This document shows positions 26,083 through 35,935 of a DNA stretch of 64,000 bases, in pieces (positions within the stretch are counted from its first letter, which is position 1; each line of letters begins with the position of its first letter). A model generated the notes under the pieces. It was not told where the DNA came from and did not search any database. It saw only the letters and a list, made by a program, of their open reading frames with translations. Position numbers and translations under genes: made by a program. This DNA comes from an uncultured Nitrosomonas sp. (GTDB lineage: Bacteria; Pseudomonadota; Gammaproteobacteria; Burkholderiales; Nitrosomonadaceae), in assembly GCA_949281375.1 (NCBI GenBank), contig CASDLT010000028.1, forward strand, positions 51,593 through 115,592, in the 5' to 3' direction.

Positions 26083-26541
26083 ATGGATTTTATCGTTGAG
26101 AAAGACCCTGGATTAATTCCGCAAGTATTGTCCAAGATTCTTGATTCATGTGTGAATGGAGTGTCACTGGCTGATCCTGATCAAGAAGATATGCCTTTGG
26201 TTTATGTAAATAAGGCTTTTGAAATCATTACCGGTTATACTCTGGCGGAAACAGTCGGCAAGAATTGTCGTTTTTTGCAAGGCGAAGAACATGATCAGGT
26301 CGGACTGAGCCAATTGCGCGAGGCAATAAAACATAGGCAGCCTGTGGAAGTAACGTTGCGTAACTATAGAAAAAATGGGGAATTATTTTATAATCATTTG
26401 AAAATGTCACCCCTTTTTGATTCGCATGGAAATCTGCTGTATTTTCTGGGCGTGCAATTTGATGTGACTCCACAAGTCCGTGCCGCGGAAGAAATCAAAT
26501 CTCTCAAGGAACAACTGGCGAAATTGCAAAATAATGGCTGA
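26083..26541 (+). CDS. Short LOV-domain blue-light photoreceptor
   Basis: This 152-residue protein is a single LOV domain with short flanking helices and no effector. The photoactive cysteine sits in the hallmark NCRFLQG (Cys62). FMN-contact residues are present as Asn94 (NYRKNG), Asn104 (FYNHL) and Gln125 (LGVQFDVT). A C-terminal amphipathic helix (AAEEIKSLKEQLAKLQ) resembles the dimerising J-alpha-type helix of short LOV proteins. Blue light should form the Cys-FMN adduct; this follows from the family. Output partner unknown. GGAGAG precedes the ATG. A gene with this much LOV identity is unlikely to be an ordinary PAS domain. Confidence 0.88.
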   Translation: MDFIVEKDPGLIPQVLSKILDSCVNGVSLADPDQEDMPLVYVNKAFEIITGYTLAETVGKNCRFLQGEEHDQVGLSQLREAIKHRQPVEVTLRNYRKNGELFYNHLKMSPLFDSHGNLLYFLGVQFDVTPQVRAAEEIKSLKEQLAKLQNNG

Positions 26542-26646
26542 TTATTTTGATGATCTGTTTTTGCGGTATTGAATTTCGTCAATGCGAGTCGGATCAGCGT
26601 TAACTCCATGCATTATGCGTATTTTCTGGCATAGTCGTCTCGAATG

Positions 26647-26677
26647 GCGATGATCACTGGAAATCAGTGATCATCGC
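26647..26677. repeat. 13-bp-arm hairpin between LOV and chemoreceptor genes
   Basis: GCGATGATCACTG (26647-26659), a 5-nt loop, then the exact complement (26665-26677). It sits between two convergent genes and could be a bidirectional transcript end. No T-run follows on the plus strand. Confidence 0.6.
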
Positions 26678-26740
26678 ATCCGCTTCAAAATTCCCATCTT
26701 CCTGATTGAATGCGGTTGTTTTCAATCACTTGAAAAGTTA

Positions 26741-28465
26741 CTAGTACCGGTTTTTACTGTTGACAGCAATTTTTTCCGGATAAAACACCTCGCTATCATC
26801 GCCATCCCGGCTATGATGTTGAGAAGAAGAACGTGGTTTATTACGAGCAATCTGAGCCACAGAAACGGATGGATCTGTGTGACGCTGCATTACATTGAAA
26901 ATGGAGACTGCGCCCAGCAATTCATTAGCTTGTTGCTCAAGCGATGCCGCCGCAGCAGCAGCTTGTTCCACCAATGCAGCATTTTGTTGAGTGACATCAT
27001 CCATTTGCGCGATGGCTTGATGCATTTGCTCAATTCCCATGCTTTGTTCCTGCGATGCTGAGGTAATATCAGACATTATTTCAGTCACTTGTTTAATCGA
27101 ATTGACAATCTCATCCATGGTATTGCCAGTTTCATCGACCAAAGTAGCGCCTTTTTTAACTTTTTGCACGGAATCTTCGATCAGCCCTTTGATTTCCTTC
27201 GCGGCAGTCGCGCTGCGCTGGGCAAGATTACGAACTTCTGTTGCTACCACCGCAAAACCTCTTCCCTGTTCTCCAGCGCGCGCTGCTTCGACCGCTGCAT
27301 TCAATGCCAGAATATTGGTCTGAAAGGCAATTCCATCGATCACATTTATGATGTCAGCAATTTTGCTTGAGCTTTCGGTAATCGATGCCATCGTGGCAAC
27401 GACTTCCCTCATCATATCGCCTCCGCGGCTCGTAATATTGCTAGTGGTTTTAGCAAGGTTGTTAGCGTTGATCGAATTGTCGGTATTTTGGCGGACGGTA
27501 GAGGTTAATTCTTCCATGCTGGATGCAGTTTCTTCCAGTGAAGAAGCTTGTTCTTCAGTACGCTGTGACAAATCGAGATTACCTGACGCGATTTCTCCGG
27601 ATGCCAATCGCACTGAAGCTGAATTTCGCTGCACATCAAGTACTGTAGTTCTCAGATTAATACTCATCTGATTGATAGATTTGAATAAATTACCAAACTC
27701 ATCCTCGCGGTTGGTTTCAATTTTGCTGGTGAGATCGCCTGAAGACAGTGTATTGGCAATACTGATAGCTTGCTTCAACGGCGATAAAATATTTTTTGTC
27801 AAACTATAAGCAAAATACAGCATTACGGCCATTCCCGCTAAAGTCATCACAGCGATGCTATTGCTGAGCAAGGAAGAAGCTCCGGTGGAAGAAAGTTCCC
27901 ACCAGCTCAAGCTACCAATCGCGGCTAAGAGTAGCGTGGGAATAATCATGCTCAAACCGATGCGCTTGCCGATCGTTAACGTTAACGAACTTTTCACTTT
28001 GCCAATAAAATCGGTTCGCACAACTTGGCCATTTTCGATTTTTAAATTTTGCGCCTTGGCTTCCAGGAATTTCCGATAAATGGGGATGACTCGTTCAACA
28101 CTTTCACGCGAGGGTTTGATTCGAACGGATAAGTATCCTGTTACTTTTCCATTTTCTATAAGCGGGGTTGCGTTGGCGTTTACCCAATAGAAATCGCCAT
28201 TTTTCCGGCGATTCTTTACCAGACCAGTCCAGGGTAATCCTTGCTTGAGTGTTTTCCAGAAATCTTCAAAAGCTTCTGGAGGCATATCAGGATGGCGGAT
28301 AAGATTGTGCGCTTTTCCTAACAATTCCTCTTCTAAATAGCCGCTTACCTCAATGAAAGCTTGATTGACATAAGTTATTCTGCCTTTGGTGTCGGTAGTT
28401 GATAATAATAATTTTTCTTCGTCAAAAAAATATTCTATGTTGCTAACCGGTAGATTGACTCGCAT
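26741..28465 (-). CDS. PAS-containing methyl-accepting chemotaxis protein (Aer-like)
   Basis: A protein of about 574 residues. An N-terminal PAS domain ([57 protein letters not shown]) matches the FAD-binding PAS of Aer redox/energy taxis receptors. Two membrane helices are at about 170-225, followed by a HAMP domain and a full signalling domain with the tip [22 protein letters not shown]. Methylation-helix glutamate pairs are present ([20 protein letters not shown]). The ATG at 28465 with AAGGAAAG upstream is preferred over one at 28540. No che genes are in the window. Likely senses respiratory redox state. Confidence 0.92.
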   Translation of the reverse strand: MRVNLPVSNIEYFFDEEKLLLSTTDTKGRITYVNQAFIEVSGYLEEELLGKAHNLIRHPDMPPEAFEDFWKTLKQGLPWTGLVKNRRKNGDFYWVNANATPLIENGKVTGYLSVRIKPSRESVERVIPIYRKFLEAKAQNLKIENGQVVRTDFIGKVKSSLTLTIGKRIGLSMIIPTLLLAAIGSLSWWELSSTGASSLLSNSIAVMTLAGMAVMLYFAYSLTKNILSPLKQAISIANTLSSGDLTSKIETNREDEFGNLFKSINQMSINLRTTVLDVQRNSASVRLASGEIASGNLDLSQRTEEQASSLEETASSMEELTSTVRQNTDNSINANNLAKTTSNITSRGGDMMREVVATMASITESSSKIADIINVIDGIAFQTNILALNAAVEAARAGEQGRGFAVVATEVRNLAQRSATAAKEIKGLIEDSVQKVKKGATLVDETGNTMDEIVNSIKQVTEIMSDITSASQEQSMGIEQMHQAIAQMDDVTQQNAALVEQAAAAAASLEQQANELLGAVSIFNVMQRHTDPSVSVAQIARNKPRSSSQHHSRDGDDSEVFYPEKIAVNSKNRY

Positions 28466-29142
28466 GTTCTTTCCTTTGAGTAATTCTTTGGATGTAGGAT
28501 CTTGTTTAACGGTTGTTGCCGAACTATGTTGTGTCAGCATCTTCCTGTTTTGATAGAATTAAAAAAGCATTATATAGTAAGAATATTCTTACTTATATTT
28601 GATTCCATTATATCTTAACTAAAAATTAAATATTTTATTATCATATAGATATACTATTATTGTTATTTTGAAACGACTCATAGTCATAGAGATTTAAGGT
28701 CAATCACGTAAATCCTGTAATTTATATGAGTTCAATCTCTTAGGCGCTAGAATTCGAGATTTATAAATTTTTACAAAATTATTCAAAACAAACAGTAATG
28801 TGATGAACTCATAAGTTATATTTTTTGTTTTGTTCATAAAAAACAGAGTATTAAATAACATTGGTCAGAAATAACTGATTGTGATTAACTTGTGAAAGAA
28901 GTAAATAGTCAGAATATTCCTATATCCTTTGATTTTTTAGCTGGATACTATTGTGGTGTCCTGTAAACTGACTCGCTATGAAGATTACTATAATCGTTTT
29001 ATCAATAACTTGACATGGAGAAAAAATCGTATTCTTCAAACTATTTGCTCGGCGTGAAGGGCATCATTTGCATTGCAAGACTGATAAAACCGCGGAACTA
29101 TATTTCATTAATTTCTAACGAATTACTGAATTGCCATCAGCA
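28466..29142. other. AT-rich intergenic region with a 16-bp palindrome
   Basis: This stretch of more than 600 bp separates the divergent chemoreceptor and phosphorelay genes and has no convincing gene. A perfect palindrome, GTAAGAATATTCTTAC, lies at 28577-28592, and a partial echo (CAGAATATTCCT) near 28911. The region must hold promoters for both directions; the palindrome is a candidate operator for the chemoreceptor gene. Confidence 0.5.
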
Positions 29143-30615
29143 ATGAAAATGGATGTAAATGACAATAAATTAAAAAAATTCATTCACTTATATGAGATTT
29201 CTCGGGCTCTAACAATTGATCATTCCATCGACGAGTTGTGTAACTATATTGTCAAGCAGTTAGGTTTAGCGTGGAATCAGACAGAGTACCTTTTTCCATT
29301 CATTGAAATTGATGATACCTGTTTCAAAACTGAACGTTACACGCAGGCTTTGATGCATAAATTTTCCGCACCTGTTTTGGTGAATGGAAAGAAATTCGGA
29401 CAAATATGTTTTTTTTATGAGAATCTCGATGAGATTGAGTGGTCAGATGAGGAAGATCTAATATTACTGCAGAATTTAGCCAACGATCTTGGACGATGGA
29501 TAGAACAGAAAAAACTTTTTAATGAACAAGCTAAAAAGCTGCGGGAGCTTCAAGTCATTGAGAACGCGGCCAATCACCATGTCAGCCTGGCCGTTACCGA
29601 CCAAAACGGAAAAATTACTTACATCAATCAAAAATTCTGCGCAATTTCTCAATACTCAGAAAGCGAGCTGATCGGCCAAGATCATCGGATCATCAACTCG
29701 GGTTTTCATACCAAAGAATTTATGGCAAAGATTTGGAACACGTTGACCAAAGGACAGATCTGGAAAGGGGAATTCAAGAACAAAACCAAGGATGGTACTT
29801 TTTTCTGGATTGACGCAACGATAGTGCCAGTAACCTCCACCCAACATGCTATTCCAAGTCAATATATCTCGATCTGGACGGATGTGACAGCCTATAAACA
29901 ACTTGAAGAAAAAATGGAAGAGCAAGTCAAGGAACTGGCTCGCTCCAATGATGAGCTAGAACAATTTGCCTACGTGGTGACGCATGATCTGCAAGAGCCG
30001 CTTCGAGCGATCAACAGTTTTGTTCAGTTATTGAAAAAATATTGCAATGAAAAACTGGATGATCGCGCCAATGAATTGATCTCCCATGCTGTCGCAGGAA
30101 CTCATCGCATGCAACTGCTGATTGATGATTTATTGACGTATGCACAGGTCAATGCAAACCAAACCATGGAGTCGATCGATTGTGAGAAATTATTACGCAA
30201 CGTATTGACGGATCTTTCAGTCGTCGTGGGTGAGTGCAATGCCGTTATAACTTACGACAAGCTACCCGTAGTAAAGGGAATTCCTTTCCAATTTATTCAA
30301 TTATTCACCAATTTGATCAATAATGCTCTCAAATTTCAGAGAGAGCTGCCGCCCAAAATTCATATCGACGTCGAGCAAAATTTCAATGAATGGATTTTTT
30401 CGGTGTCGGATAATGGAATTGGTATCGAGGAGCAGTATCTTGAACGAATTTTCCGTGTTTTTCAACGATTACATAGCCGCAAGGAGTATGTGGGAACAGG
30501 TATTGGCTTGGCAATTTGCAAAAAAGTAGTAGAGCATCATGGCGGCAAAATATGGATTAAGTCAAAGCCTAGCGTAGGTTCTACGATTTATTTTACGATT
30601 CCCAAATCTCATTGA
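29143..30615 (+). CDS. PAS sensor histidine kinase, phytochrome-type kinase domain
   Basis: A 490-residue cytoplasmic kinase without membrane helices. Residues 1-130 form a GAF-like region (SIDELCNYIVKQLG, PVLVNGKKFGQICFFYENL). A PAS domain at about 145-255 (SLAVTDQNGKITYINQKFCAISQYSESELIGQDHRIINS) follows, and then a HisKA domain with the phosphoacceptor in VVTHDLQEPLRAINSF, of the kind found in bacteriophytochromes. The ATPase domain has N (FTNLINNALKF), G1 (VSDNGIGIEE) and G2 (GTGIGLAICKKVVEHHGG) boxes. No bilin-binding region is seen. The start is unclear: ATG 29143 or 29149, with no good ribosome-binding site. It heads a four-gene phosphorelay operon. Confidence 0.9.
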   Translation: MKMDVNDNKLKKFIHLYEISRALTIDHSIDELCNYIVKQLGLAWNQTEYLFPFIEIDDTCFKTERYTQALMHKFSAPVLVNGKKFGQICFFYENLDEIEWSDEEDLILLQNLANDLGRWIEQKKLFNEQAKKLRELQVIENAANHHVSLAVTDQNGKITYINQKFCAISQYSESELIGQDHRIINSGFHTKEFMAKIWNTLTKGQIWKGEFKNKTKDGTFFWIDATIVPVTSTQHAIPSQYISIWTDVTAYKQLEEKMEEQVKELARSNDELEQFAYVVTHDLQEPLRAINSFVQLLKKYCNEKLDDRANELISHAVAGTHRMQLLIDDLLTYAQVNANQTMESIDCEKLLRNVLTDLSVVVGECNAVITYDKLPVVKGIPFQFIQLFTNLINNALKFQRELPPKIHIDVEQNFNEWIFSVSDNGIGIEEQYLERIFRVFQRLHSRKEYVGTGIGLAICKKVVEHHGGKIWIKSKPSVGSTIYFTIPKSH

Positions 30616-30620
30616 TTCTT

Positions 30621-31070
30621 ATGCATTCTAGAAATAATACCCGACCTCATGTGATTTTGATGATTGATGATAATCCAACAGATGTGTTGCTGATGAAAGA
30701 GGCATTCTCCTTTTGCGAGGGAAAAAACTATGAAATCCATGTGGCTGAAGATGGCGTATATGCGATGGATTTTTTAAAACGGCAAGGCCAATATCACACA
30801 GTACCCCGTCCAGATATTATTTTGCTGGATTTGAATATGCCAAGAAAAAATGGCCTAGAAGTGTTAACTGCAGTAAAAGCCGATCCTGAGTTCAAATGCA
30901 TTCCTACTATTGTGTATACTTCTTCTGTGGTAAATGAAGATGTCAAGGCCGCTTATAACAGTTTTGCGAATGGTTATATAAAGAAATCGGTCGATTTTGA
31001 TGAGTGTATTAAAATCGCTAAATCCATCAATGACTTTTGGTTTTCAGTATCGATTTTATATGAACCTTAA
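30621..31070 (+). CDS. Single-domain response regulator (Rcp1/CheY-like)
   Basis: A receiver domain of about 149 residues with no output domain. It has the acidic pocket IDDNPTD, the phosphoacceptor aspartate in IILLDLNMPRKNGLEVL, the switch serine in VYTSSV and the lysine in GYIKKS. Its family is the small regulators paired with phytochrome-type kinases, which fits the upstream kinase only 5 bp away. It probably acts as a phosphotransfer shuttle. The ATG at 30621 is chosen over a TTG at 30612. Confidence 0.92.
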   Translation: MHSRNNTRPHVILMIDDNPTDVLLMKEAFSFCEGKNYEIHVAEDGVYAMDFLKRQGQYHTVPRPDIILLDLNMPRKNGLEVLTAVKADPEFKCIPTIVYTSSVVNEDVKAAYNSFANGYIKKSVDFDECIKIAKSINDFWFSVSILYEP

Positions 31071-31076
31071 CCCATC

Positions 31077-32528
31077 ATGACGATATCCAAAATCCAAATT
31101 TTACTGATTGAAGATAACGAAACAGACGCAATACTGGTGCAAAATGATTTGCAATTGGCGATGGGTGATCAGATCAGCATTGTTCATGCAGAGCGTTTAA
31201 ACAGGGCATTCGAACTCATTACCCAATATTCTTTTGATTTGATCCTCTCCGATTTGACATTGCCCGACAGTGATGGAATTTCCACCATTACCCGTTTACG
31301 CGAGCAGGCACCAAGTATACCGATCGCAGTGCTATCTTTCCGTGATGATGAAAAGCTTGCGATAAAAACGATCAGCGCTGGAGCGCAGGATTATTTGGTC
31401 AAAGGAAGTCTGACAGAAGGGGTTTTGGCGCGCGTCATTCGCTATTCAATCGAAAGAAAACGTATTGAAGAAAGTAATCAGAAGGCCCAGAAGCGGTTCC
31501 AGATCATTTTTGAAAAAGCGCCTTTGGGTATTGCCCTGATCAATCTGCAGACCGGCCGATATTACAATGTCAATCCTAAATATGCAGCCATCGTAGGAAG
31601 AAGCGTAGTTGAGCTATTGAATCTCACTCAGCCGGATATCATTCATCAGGACGATTTATCCTCCTATAGAGATGACATGCGGCGAATTGTCGACCAGCAA
31701 CTGCATGATTCCAAGATCATCAAAAGAATATTGTGTCCGGATGGATCCATCATCTGGATCGAAATGTCCATCGTATTGTTTGAAATGGTTGGCGACATGG
31801 AAGCCTGCTATGTCTGCATGATTGAAGACATCACTGAACGTAAGCGTCTGATTGAAAATCTGCGCCATTTGACAACCCATTTGCAAGATGTCAGAGAAGA
31901 GGAGAGAACTCGCATCGGTCGAGAGATTCATGATGTGCTGGGCGGAACGTTGACCGTTCTGAAAATGGATCTCGATTGGCTATCCAAAAAAATAAGCGCC
32001 GAACCAATGCACGAACGAATCACATCATTATATCGGCTTACGGGAGAAGCCATCGAGACAGCGCGCAGGGTTTCAGTGAATTTGCGGCCAAACGTCCTGG
32101 ATCATCTCGGGCTATATGGCGCCATCGAATGGTTGATCCGCGAATTCGAGCAACGCACGAATATCAAGTGCTCGCTGGAATCCATGGTTCCAAATTTTTC
32201 ATTTATCGACAAACATCACGAAACCAGTGTCTTTAGGATCATCCAAGAAGCTTTTATCAATATCACCCGTCATTCCAATGCGACCAAAGTTGATGTAGAA
32301 CTTCTCGAAGATAATGACAGTCTTGCTGTTATCATTAAAGATAACGGTGTGGGAATTACTGAATCGCAAATGCTCAGTCCAGGATCATTTGGAATCATAG
32401 GTATGAATGAACGAATGCAACAACTGGGCGGAAAACTCGAAATACATGGTTCTTCGATCAAAGGCAGCCATGTGACGCTTAAAATACCTTTAACAGAAAT
32501 CGAATTAATTGAGGAATCAGTCGAATGA
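31077..32528 (+). CDS. Hybrid receiver-PAS-histidine kinase (NarX-type transmitter)
   Basis: A 483-residue cytoplasmic protein. It starts with a receiver domain (LLIEDNETDAILV, phosphoaspartate in LILSDLTLPDSDG, lysine in DYLVKGS), then a PAS domain (about 140-265, FEKAPLGIALINLQTGRYYNVN). The kinase core is HisKA_3 (REEERTRIGREIHDVLGGTL, His in REIHD), with an ATPase domain containing VIIKDNGVGI and GSFGIIGMNERMQQLGG. A receiver at the front of a NarX-like kinase implies input from another phosphorelay, plausibly the two upstream genes. Its stop overlaps the next start by 4 bp. Confidence 0.93.
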   Translation: MTISKIQILLIEDNETDAILVQNDLQLAMGDQISIVHAERLNRAFELITQYSFDLILSDLTLPDSDGISTITRLREQAPSIPIAVLSFRDDEKLAIKTISAGAQDYLVKGSLTEGVLARVIRYSIERKRIEESNQKAQKRFQIIFEKAPLGIALINLQTGRYYNVNPKYAAIVGRSVVELLNLTQPDIIHQDDLSSYRDDMRRIVDQQLHDSKIIKRILCPDGSIIWIEMSIVLFEMVGDMEACYVCMIEDITERKRLIENLRHLTTHLQDVREEERTRIGREIHDVLGGTLTVLKMDLDWLSKKISAEPMHERITSLYRLTGEAIETARRVSVNLRPNVLDHLGLYGAIEWLIREFEQRTNIKCSLESMVPNFSFIDKHHETSVFRIIQEAFINITRHSNATKVDVELLEDNDSLAVIIKDNGVGITESQMLSPGSFGIIGMNERMQQLGGKLEIHGSSIKGSHVTLKIPLTEIELIEESVE

Positions 32529-33157
32529 TTAACGTAATGATTGCAGATGACCATGCTTTGTTTCGCGATGGGTTGCGCAGAATTTTCAGCGAAACCGAGG
32601 ATATTCATGTCGTTGCCGAAGCAGTAGATGGTAAAGACATACTCAAGAAATCCCGGGAATTTGAATGGGACATTGCATTATTGGATATCAATTTGCCGGA
32701 CATCAATGGATTGGATATTCTGAAGCGGATTTTATCGGCAAATTCAGCCTCCCGCATTCTCGTTCTGAGCATGTATCCTGAAGAAGAATACGCCATTCGC
32801 GCCATTCGCTCAGGAGCGTCCGGCTATTTGACGAAAGACAGTCCAACCGATCAACTCATCAATGTCATTCGCCGTTTAGCGAAGGGTGGCAAATATGTAA
32901 ATCCTGAACTGGCGGAAAAACTATTGTTCAATCCTGTGCTTGATTCTGGAGCGTTGACTCACACGACGTTTTCAGATCGGGAACTCCATGTATTCAAACT
33001 CATCGTCGCAGGCGAATCGCTCACAGCAATCGCGAACAAATTATCACTCAGTGTCAAGACCGTCAGTACCTACCGATCCCGAATTCTGGAAAAGATGAAT
33101 ATGAAAAATAATGCTCAGTTAGTCCGATATGCCATTCAGCATCGACTGGTTGAATAG
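32525..33157 (+). CDS. NarL/FixJ-type response regulator
   Basis: A 210-residue regulator with receiver domain (MIADDHALFRDGLRRI, phosphoaspartate in IALLDINLPDINGLDIL, lysine in GYLTKDSP) and a C-terminal LuxR-type DNA-binding domain (FSDRELHVFKLIVAGESLTAIANKLSLSVKTVSTYRSRILEKMNMKNNAQLVRY). All phosphorylation residues are present. ATGA overlap with the HisKA_3 kinase makes it the cognate output of that kinase. The target genes are not known. Confidence 0.95.
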   Translation: MINVMIADDHALFRDGLRRIFSETEDIHVVAEAVDGKDILKKSREFEWDIALLDINLPDINGLDILKRILSANSASRILVLSMYPEEEYAIRAIRSGASGYLTKDSPTDQLINVIRRLAKGGKYVNPELAEKLLFNPVLDSGALTHTTFSDRELHVFKLIVAGESLTAIANKLSLSVKTVSTYRSRILEKMNMKNNAQLVRYAIQHRLVE

Positions 33158-33310
33158 CAAAAAGGTTTCAAAACAAGGCTTGGAATTCCAACCTAGATAA
33201 TGATGCAGCAAAGCTGCATAGCAGAGAGAGTAGATCGGAAACGAGTCGTATCCGTGATGTACACGTATGCTCAAGTGAGCATATCATCGAGTGCAAGGAA
33301 TCAGAATTTC

Positions 33311-33958
33311 TTAAGACGGGCGAAAAGCTTTCGTGATGACATCTTTAAGTATCATTAACTTACCGTGAAAGAAATGCTCGGCGCCCGGTATGAATACGAT
33401 CGGTTGTGACGTAGGCATTGCCCAGTCCAGGATAGTGGCCGGCGATACGATGTTATCTTTGTCACCCTGGATGATCAAAGCATGCTCAGTCGTTTCCGGT
33501 ACCGGGGGAGCATGCAGGTGGGCGACCGACGGCGCCACCAATAGCAGATAGTCAGGGTTTAGCGCATGGGCTGCGTGGAGCTGAATCGCACCGCCAAAAG
33601 AAAAACCTGCCAGCAGTAACGGTAAACGAACTCCTTCGGTTTCGGGAGGATCATTTAGTGTTTTTACTACCGAAATCACATCATCGGTTTCTCCAACCCC
33701 TTGATCGTACTGTCCCTCACTGAGTCCGACGCCCCGAAAATTGAATTTGACAGTGATGAAATTCAGTGCAAGCAAAGTCGAGAACATGGTTTGAACGACT
33801 TTATTGTCCATCGTGCCGCCATGTAATGGATGGGGGTGCGCAATGACTGCGATTCCGCGTGGCACTGAATCAGGCTTGCCACGAACGACTTCAAGCTTTC
33901 CAATGGAACTAGAAATGAACAATTTTTGAATCTGCGCAGGCACAGCATTATTCCTCAT
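33311..33958 (-). CDS. Alpha/beta-fold hydrolase
   Basis: A 215-residue hydrolase with nucleophile elbow GFSFGG (GxSxG) and the oxyanion region HPHPLHGGTMDNKVVQT followed by NFRGVGLSEGQYD. Late acidic (GDKDNIV) and histidine (GAEHFFHG) residues complete a triad. This subfamily of small cytosolic hydrolases (COG2945 type) is widespread in proteobacteria with unknown substrates. It is followed on the same strand by a ferredoxin-like gene that lies upstream, so the order of transcription is ferredoxin then hydrolase, with about 20 bp between. Confidence 0.85.
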   Translation of the reverse strand: MRNNAVPAQIQKLFISSSIGKLEVVRGKPDSVPRGIAVIAHPHPLHGGTMDNKVVQTMFSTLLALNFITVKFNFRGVGLSEGQYDQGVGETDDVISVVKTLNDPPETEGVRLPLLLAGFSFGGAIQLHAAHALNPDYLLLVAPSVAHLHAPPVPETTEHALIIQGDKDNIVSPATILDWAMPTSQPIVFIPGAEHFFHGKLMILKDVITKAFRPS

Positions 33959-33979
33959 GCAACCAATAAGGTTTGTCTG

Positions 33980-34288
33980 TCATATCCGCAGGCGTTCAAC
34001 AATGTTTCCTTTAATGAGATGCTCATCAATGATTTCATCGATGTCATCCTTGTCGAGATAGGTATACCAGGTTTCATCAGGATAAATGACGATGACGGGG
34101 CCTTCGTTACAGCGATCCAGGCATCCGGCATTGTTAATGCGGATTTTGTTTTTTCCGTTCAGTTTTAGGGATTTAATACGTTCTTTAGCGTAATCGCGCA
34201 ATTCTTGAGCACCAAAATTGTTACAGCATTTGGCGCCGTTATCGCGCTGATTAGTACAGAAAAAAACATGATGCAGGTAATAGCTCAT
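33980..34288 (-). CDS. Thioredoxin-like (2Fe-2S) ferredoxin
   Basis: The 102-residue protein has the thioredoxin-fold ferredoxin pattern. Four cysteines likely bind a [2Fe-2S] cluster: one in HHVFFCTNQRDNGAKCC (with adjacent cysteines) and others in NNAGCLDRCNEGPVIVIYP. The region YTYLDKDDIDEIIDEHL ends the domain. Such ferredoxins donate electrons in unknown reactions. It precedes the hydrolase gene by about 20 bp on the minus strand, probably in one transcript. Confidence 0.9.
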   Translation of the reverse strand: MSYYLHHVFFCTNQRDNGAKCCNNFGAQELRDYAKERIKSLKLNGKNKIRINNAGCLDRCNEGPVIVIYPDETWYTYLDKDDIDEIIDEHLIKGNIVERLRI

Positions 34289-34330
34289 AAGATAATCACA
34301 AAAGAAAAATCATATTCATCTTGCGGCCCA

Positions 34331-35845
34331 TTAGTGCAAAATCTGCCAGACAAGCAAGCCAATCAATAACAGAGCAATCAGGATCAACAGTCTATTCTGG
34401 CGTTTTTCTTCAATCACCATGATAGTCATCAGCTTTTCCAATTCATGCGTACGTTTTTCGGACAAAACCTGATGCAACAAGCGCGGAAATTCCGGCAGAA
34501 TAATGGCCCAGTTAGGTGCTTCTTTTTGAACTCGGCTGGCAAATCCACGCACGCCGATCTGTTCGGACATCCAATTCTCAAGAAAGGGCTTGGCAGTTTT
34601 CCATAAATCAAGATTAGGATCTAGATCACGCCCCAAACCCTCGATGTTCAGCAGAGTTTTCTGCAATAGTACCAATTGCGGCTGTATTTCAACGTTGAAT
34701 TGCCGGGAAGCTTGAAAAAGTTGCAGAAGAACGCGTCCGAACGATATTTCTTTCAGTGGCTTGTCAAAAATCGGTTCACAAACGGCCCGAATCGCAGCTT
34801 CAAAATCATCGACACGTGTATTCTTAGGAGCCCATCCGGCTTCAACATGCGCTTGTGCAACGCGACCATAGTCGCGGCGGAAGAAAGCTAAAAAATTCTG
34901 TGCAAGATAATTCTTGTCTTCATCGCTCAAGGTGCCCATGATGCCAAAGTCGACCGCAATATACCGGCCATCCTGGCCGACGAAAATATTACCTGGATGC
35001 ATGTCGGCATGAAAATAGCCATCGCGGAATACCTGGGTGAAGAATATTTCAACGCCAACTCGGGCTAACTGAGGAATATCGATTCCCTGTTCTTTGAGCG
35101 TTTCCACATGACTGATCGGAATACCTTTGACGCGCTCCATGACCATGACATTGCTGTGGCAGTAATCCCAGTAGACTTCTGGCACTAGCAATAAAGGCGA
35201 ATCGAGAAAATTACGCCGCAGTTGACTGCAATTGGCCGCTTCTCGCATCAGATCCAGTTCATCATCGAGATGGCGGGCAAATTCTGACACCACTTGTCGC
35301 AATTTCAATCGCTTGCCATCTGACCAGACCGTTTCCGCAAGCCAGGCACCTGTATCCAATAAAGCGACGTCATGCATAATGATGGGCGCCAGATTAGGGC
35401 GCAGGATTTTGACCGCCACTTCAGTGCCATCATGCAATACAGCAAAATGAACTTGCGCAACTGATGCGCTGGCTTCGGGAACCAGATCGAATTTAAAAAA
35501 TACCTCGTGGATTTTCCGTCCGTAAACCTTTTCCAGAATAGCCAACGCAAGATCTGATGAAAATGGTGGCACTTGGTCTTGCAATTTAGCCAGTTCATCC
35601 GCGATATCCTGAGGAAGCAGATCGCGCCGTGTAGACAGCATCTGGCCGAATTTTACAAAAATAGGCCCAAGCGCTTCCAGCGCCAGACGCAGCCGTTCAC
35701 CGCGAGGTTTGTCCAGCTTTCGCCAGAAAATGAGCTTGTTTACCAAAAGTCGAAGAAGCCTCAGCCGGCTATGGCTTAGCGCAAATTCGTCAAGCCCGAA
35801 CTGAAAGGCAACATATTGGATTTTGATGAGGCGAAATAAACGCAT
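34331..35845 (-). CDS. ubiB: UbiB atypical kinase/ATPase for ubiquinone biosynthesis
   Basis: The 504-residue protein belongs to the UbiB/ADCK atypical kinase family, needed for aerobic ubiquinone synthesis. Visible are the KxGQ motif in [19 protein letters not shown], the Ala-rich nucleotide loop region [12 protein letters not shown], and the catalytic stretch [16 protein letters not shown] with VDFGIMGTL. Two C-terminal membrane helices ([18 protein letters not shown]) anchor it. It follows ubiJ, the usual neighbour. Confidence 0.96.
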   Translation of the reverse strand: MRLFRLIKIQYVAFQFGLDEFALSHSRLRLLRLLVNKLIFWRKLDKPRGERLRLALEALGPIFVKFGQMLSTRRDLLPQDIADELAKLQDQVPPFSSDLALAILEKVYGRKIHEVFFKFDLVPEASASVAQVHFAVLHDGTEVAVKILRPNLAPIIMHDVALLDTGAWLAETVWSDGKRLKLRQVVSEFARHLDDELDLMREAANCSQLRRNFLDSPLLLVPEVYWDYCHSNVMVMERVKGIPISHVETLKEQGIDIPQLARVGVEIFFTQVFRDGYFHADMHPGNIFVGQDGRYIAVDFGIMGTLSDEDKNYLAQNFLAFFRRDYGRVAQAHVEAGWAPKNTRVDDFEAAIRAVCEPIFDKPLKEISFGRVLLQLFQASRQFNVEIQPQLVLLQKTLLNIEGLGRDLDPNLDLWKTAKPFLENWMSEQIGVRGFASRVQKEAPNWAIILPEFPRLLHQVLSEKRTHELEKLMTIMVIEEKRQNRLLILIALLLIGLLVWQILH

Positions 35846-35935
35846 GTATTTTTAGTTTTGTCGAGATGGTACGCAGCGTATTAAATAATCAACCGTTAAG
35901 CGAAGTGACTCAGTGGGACAAAAAACATAGGTTTT

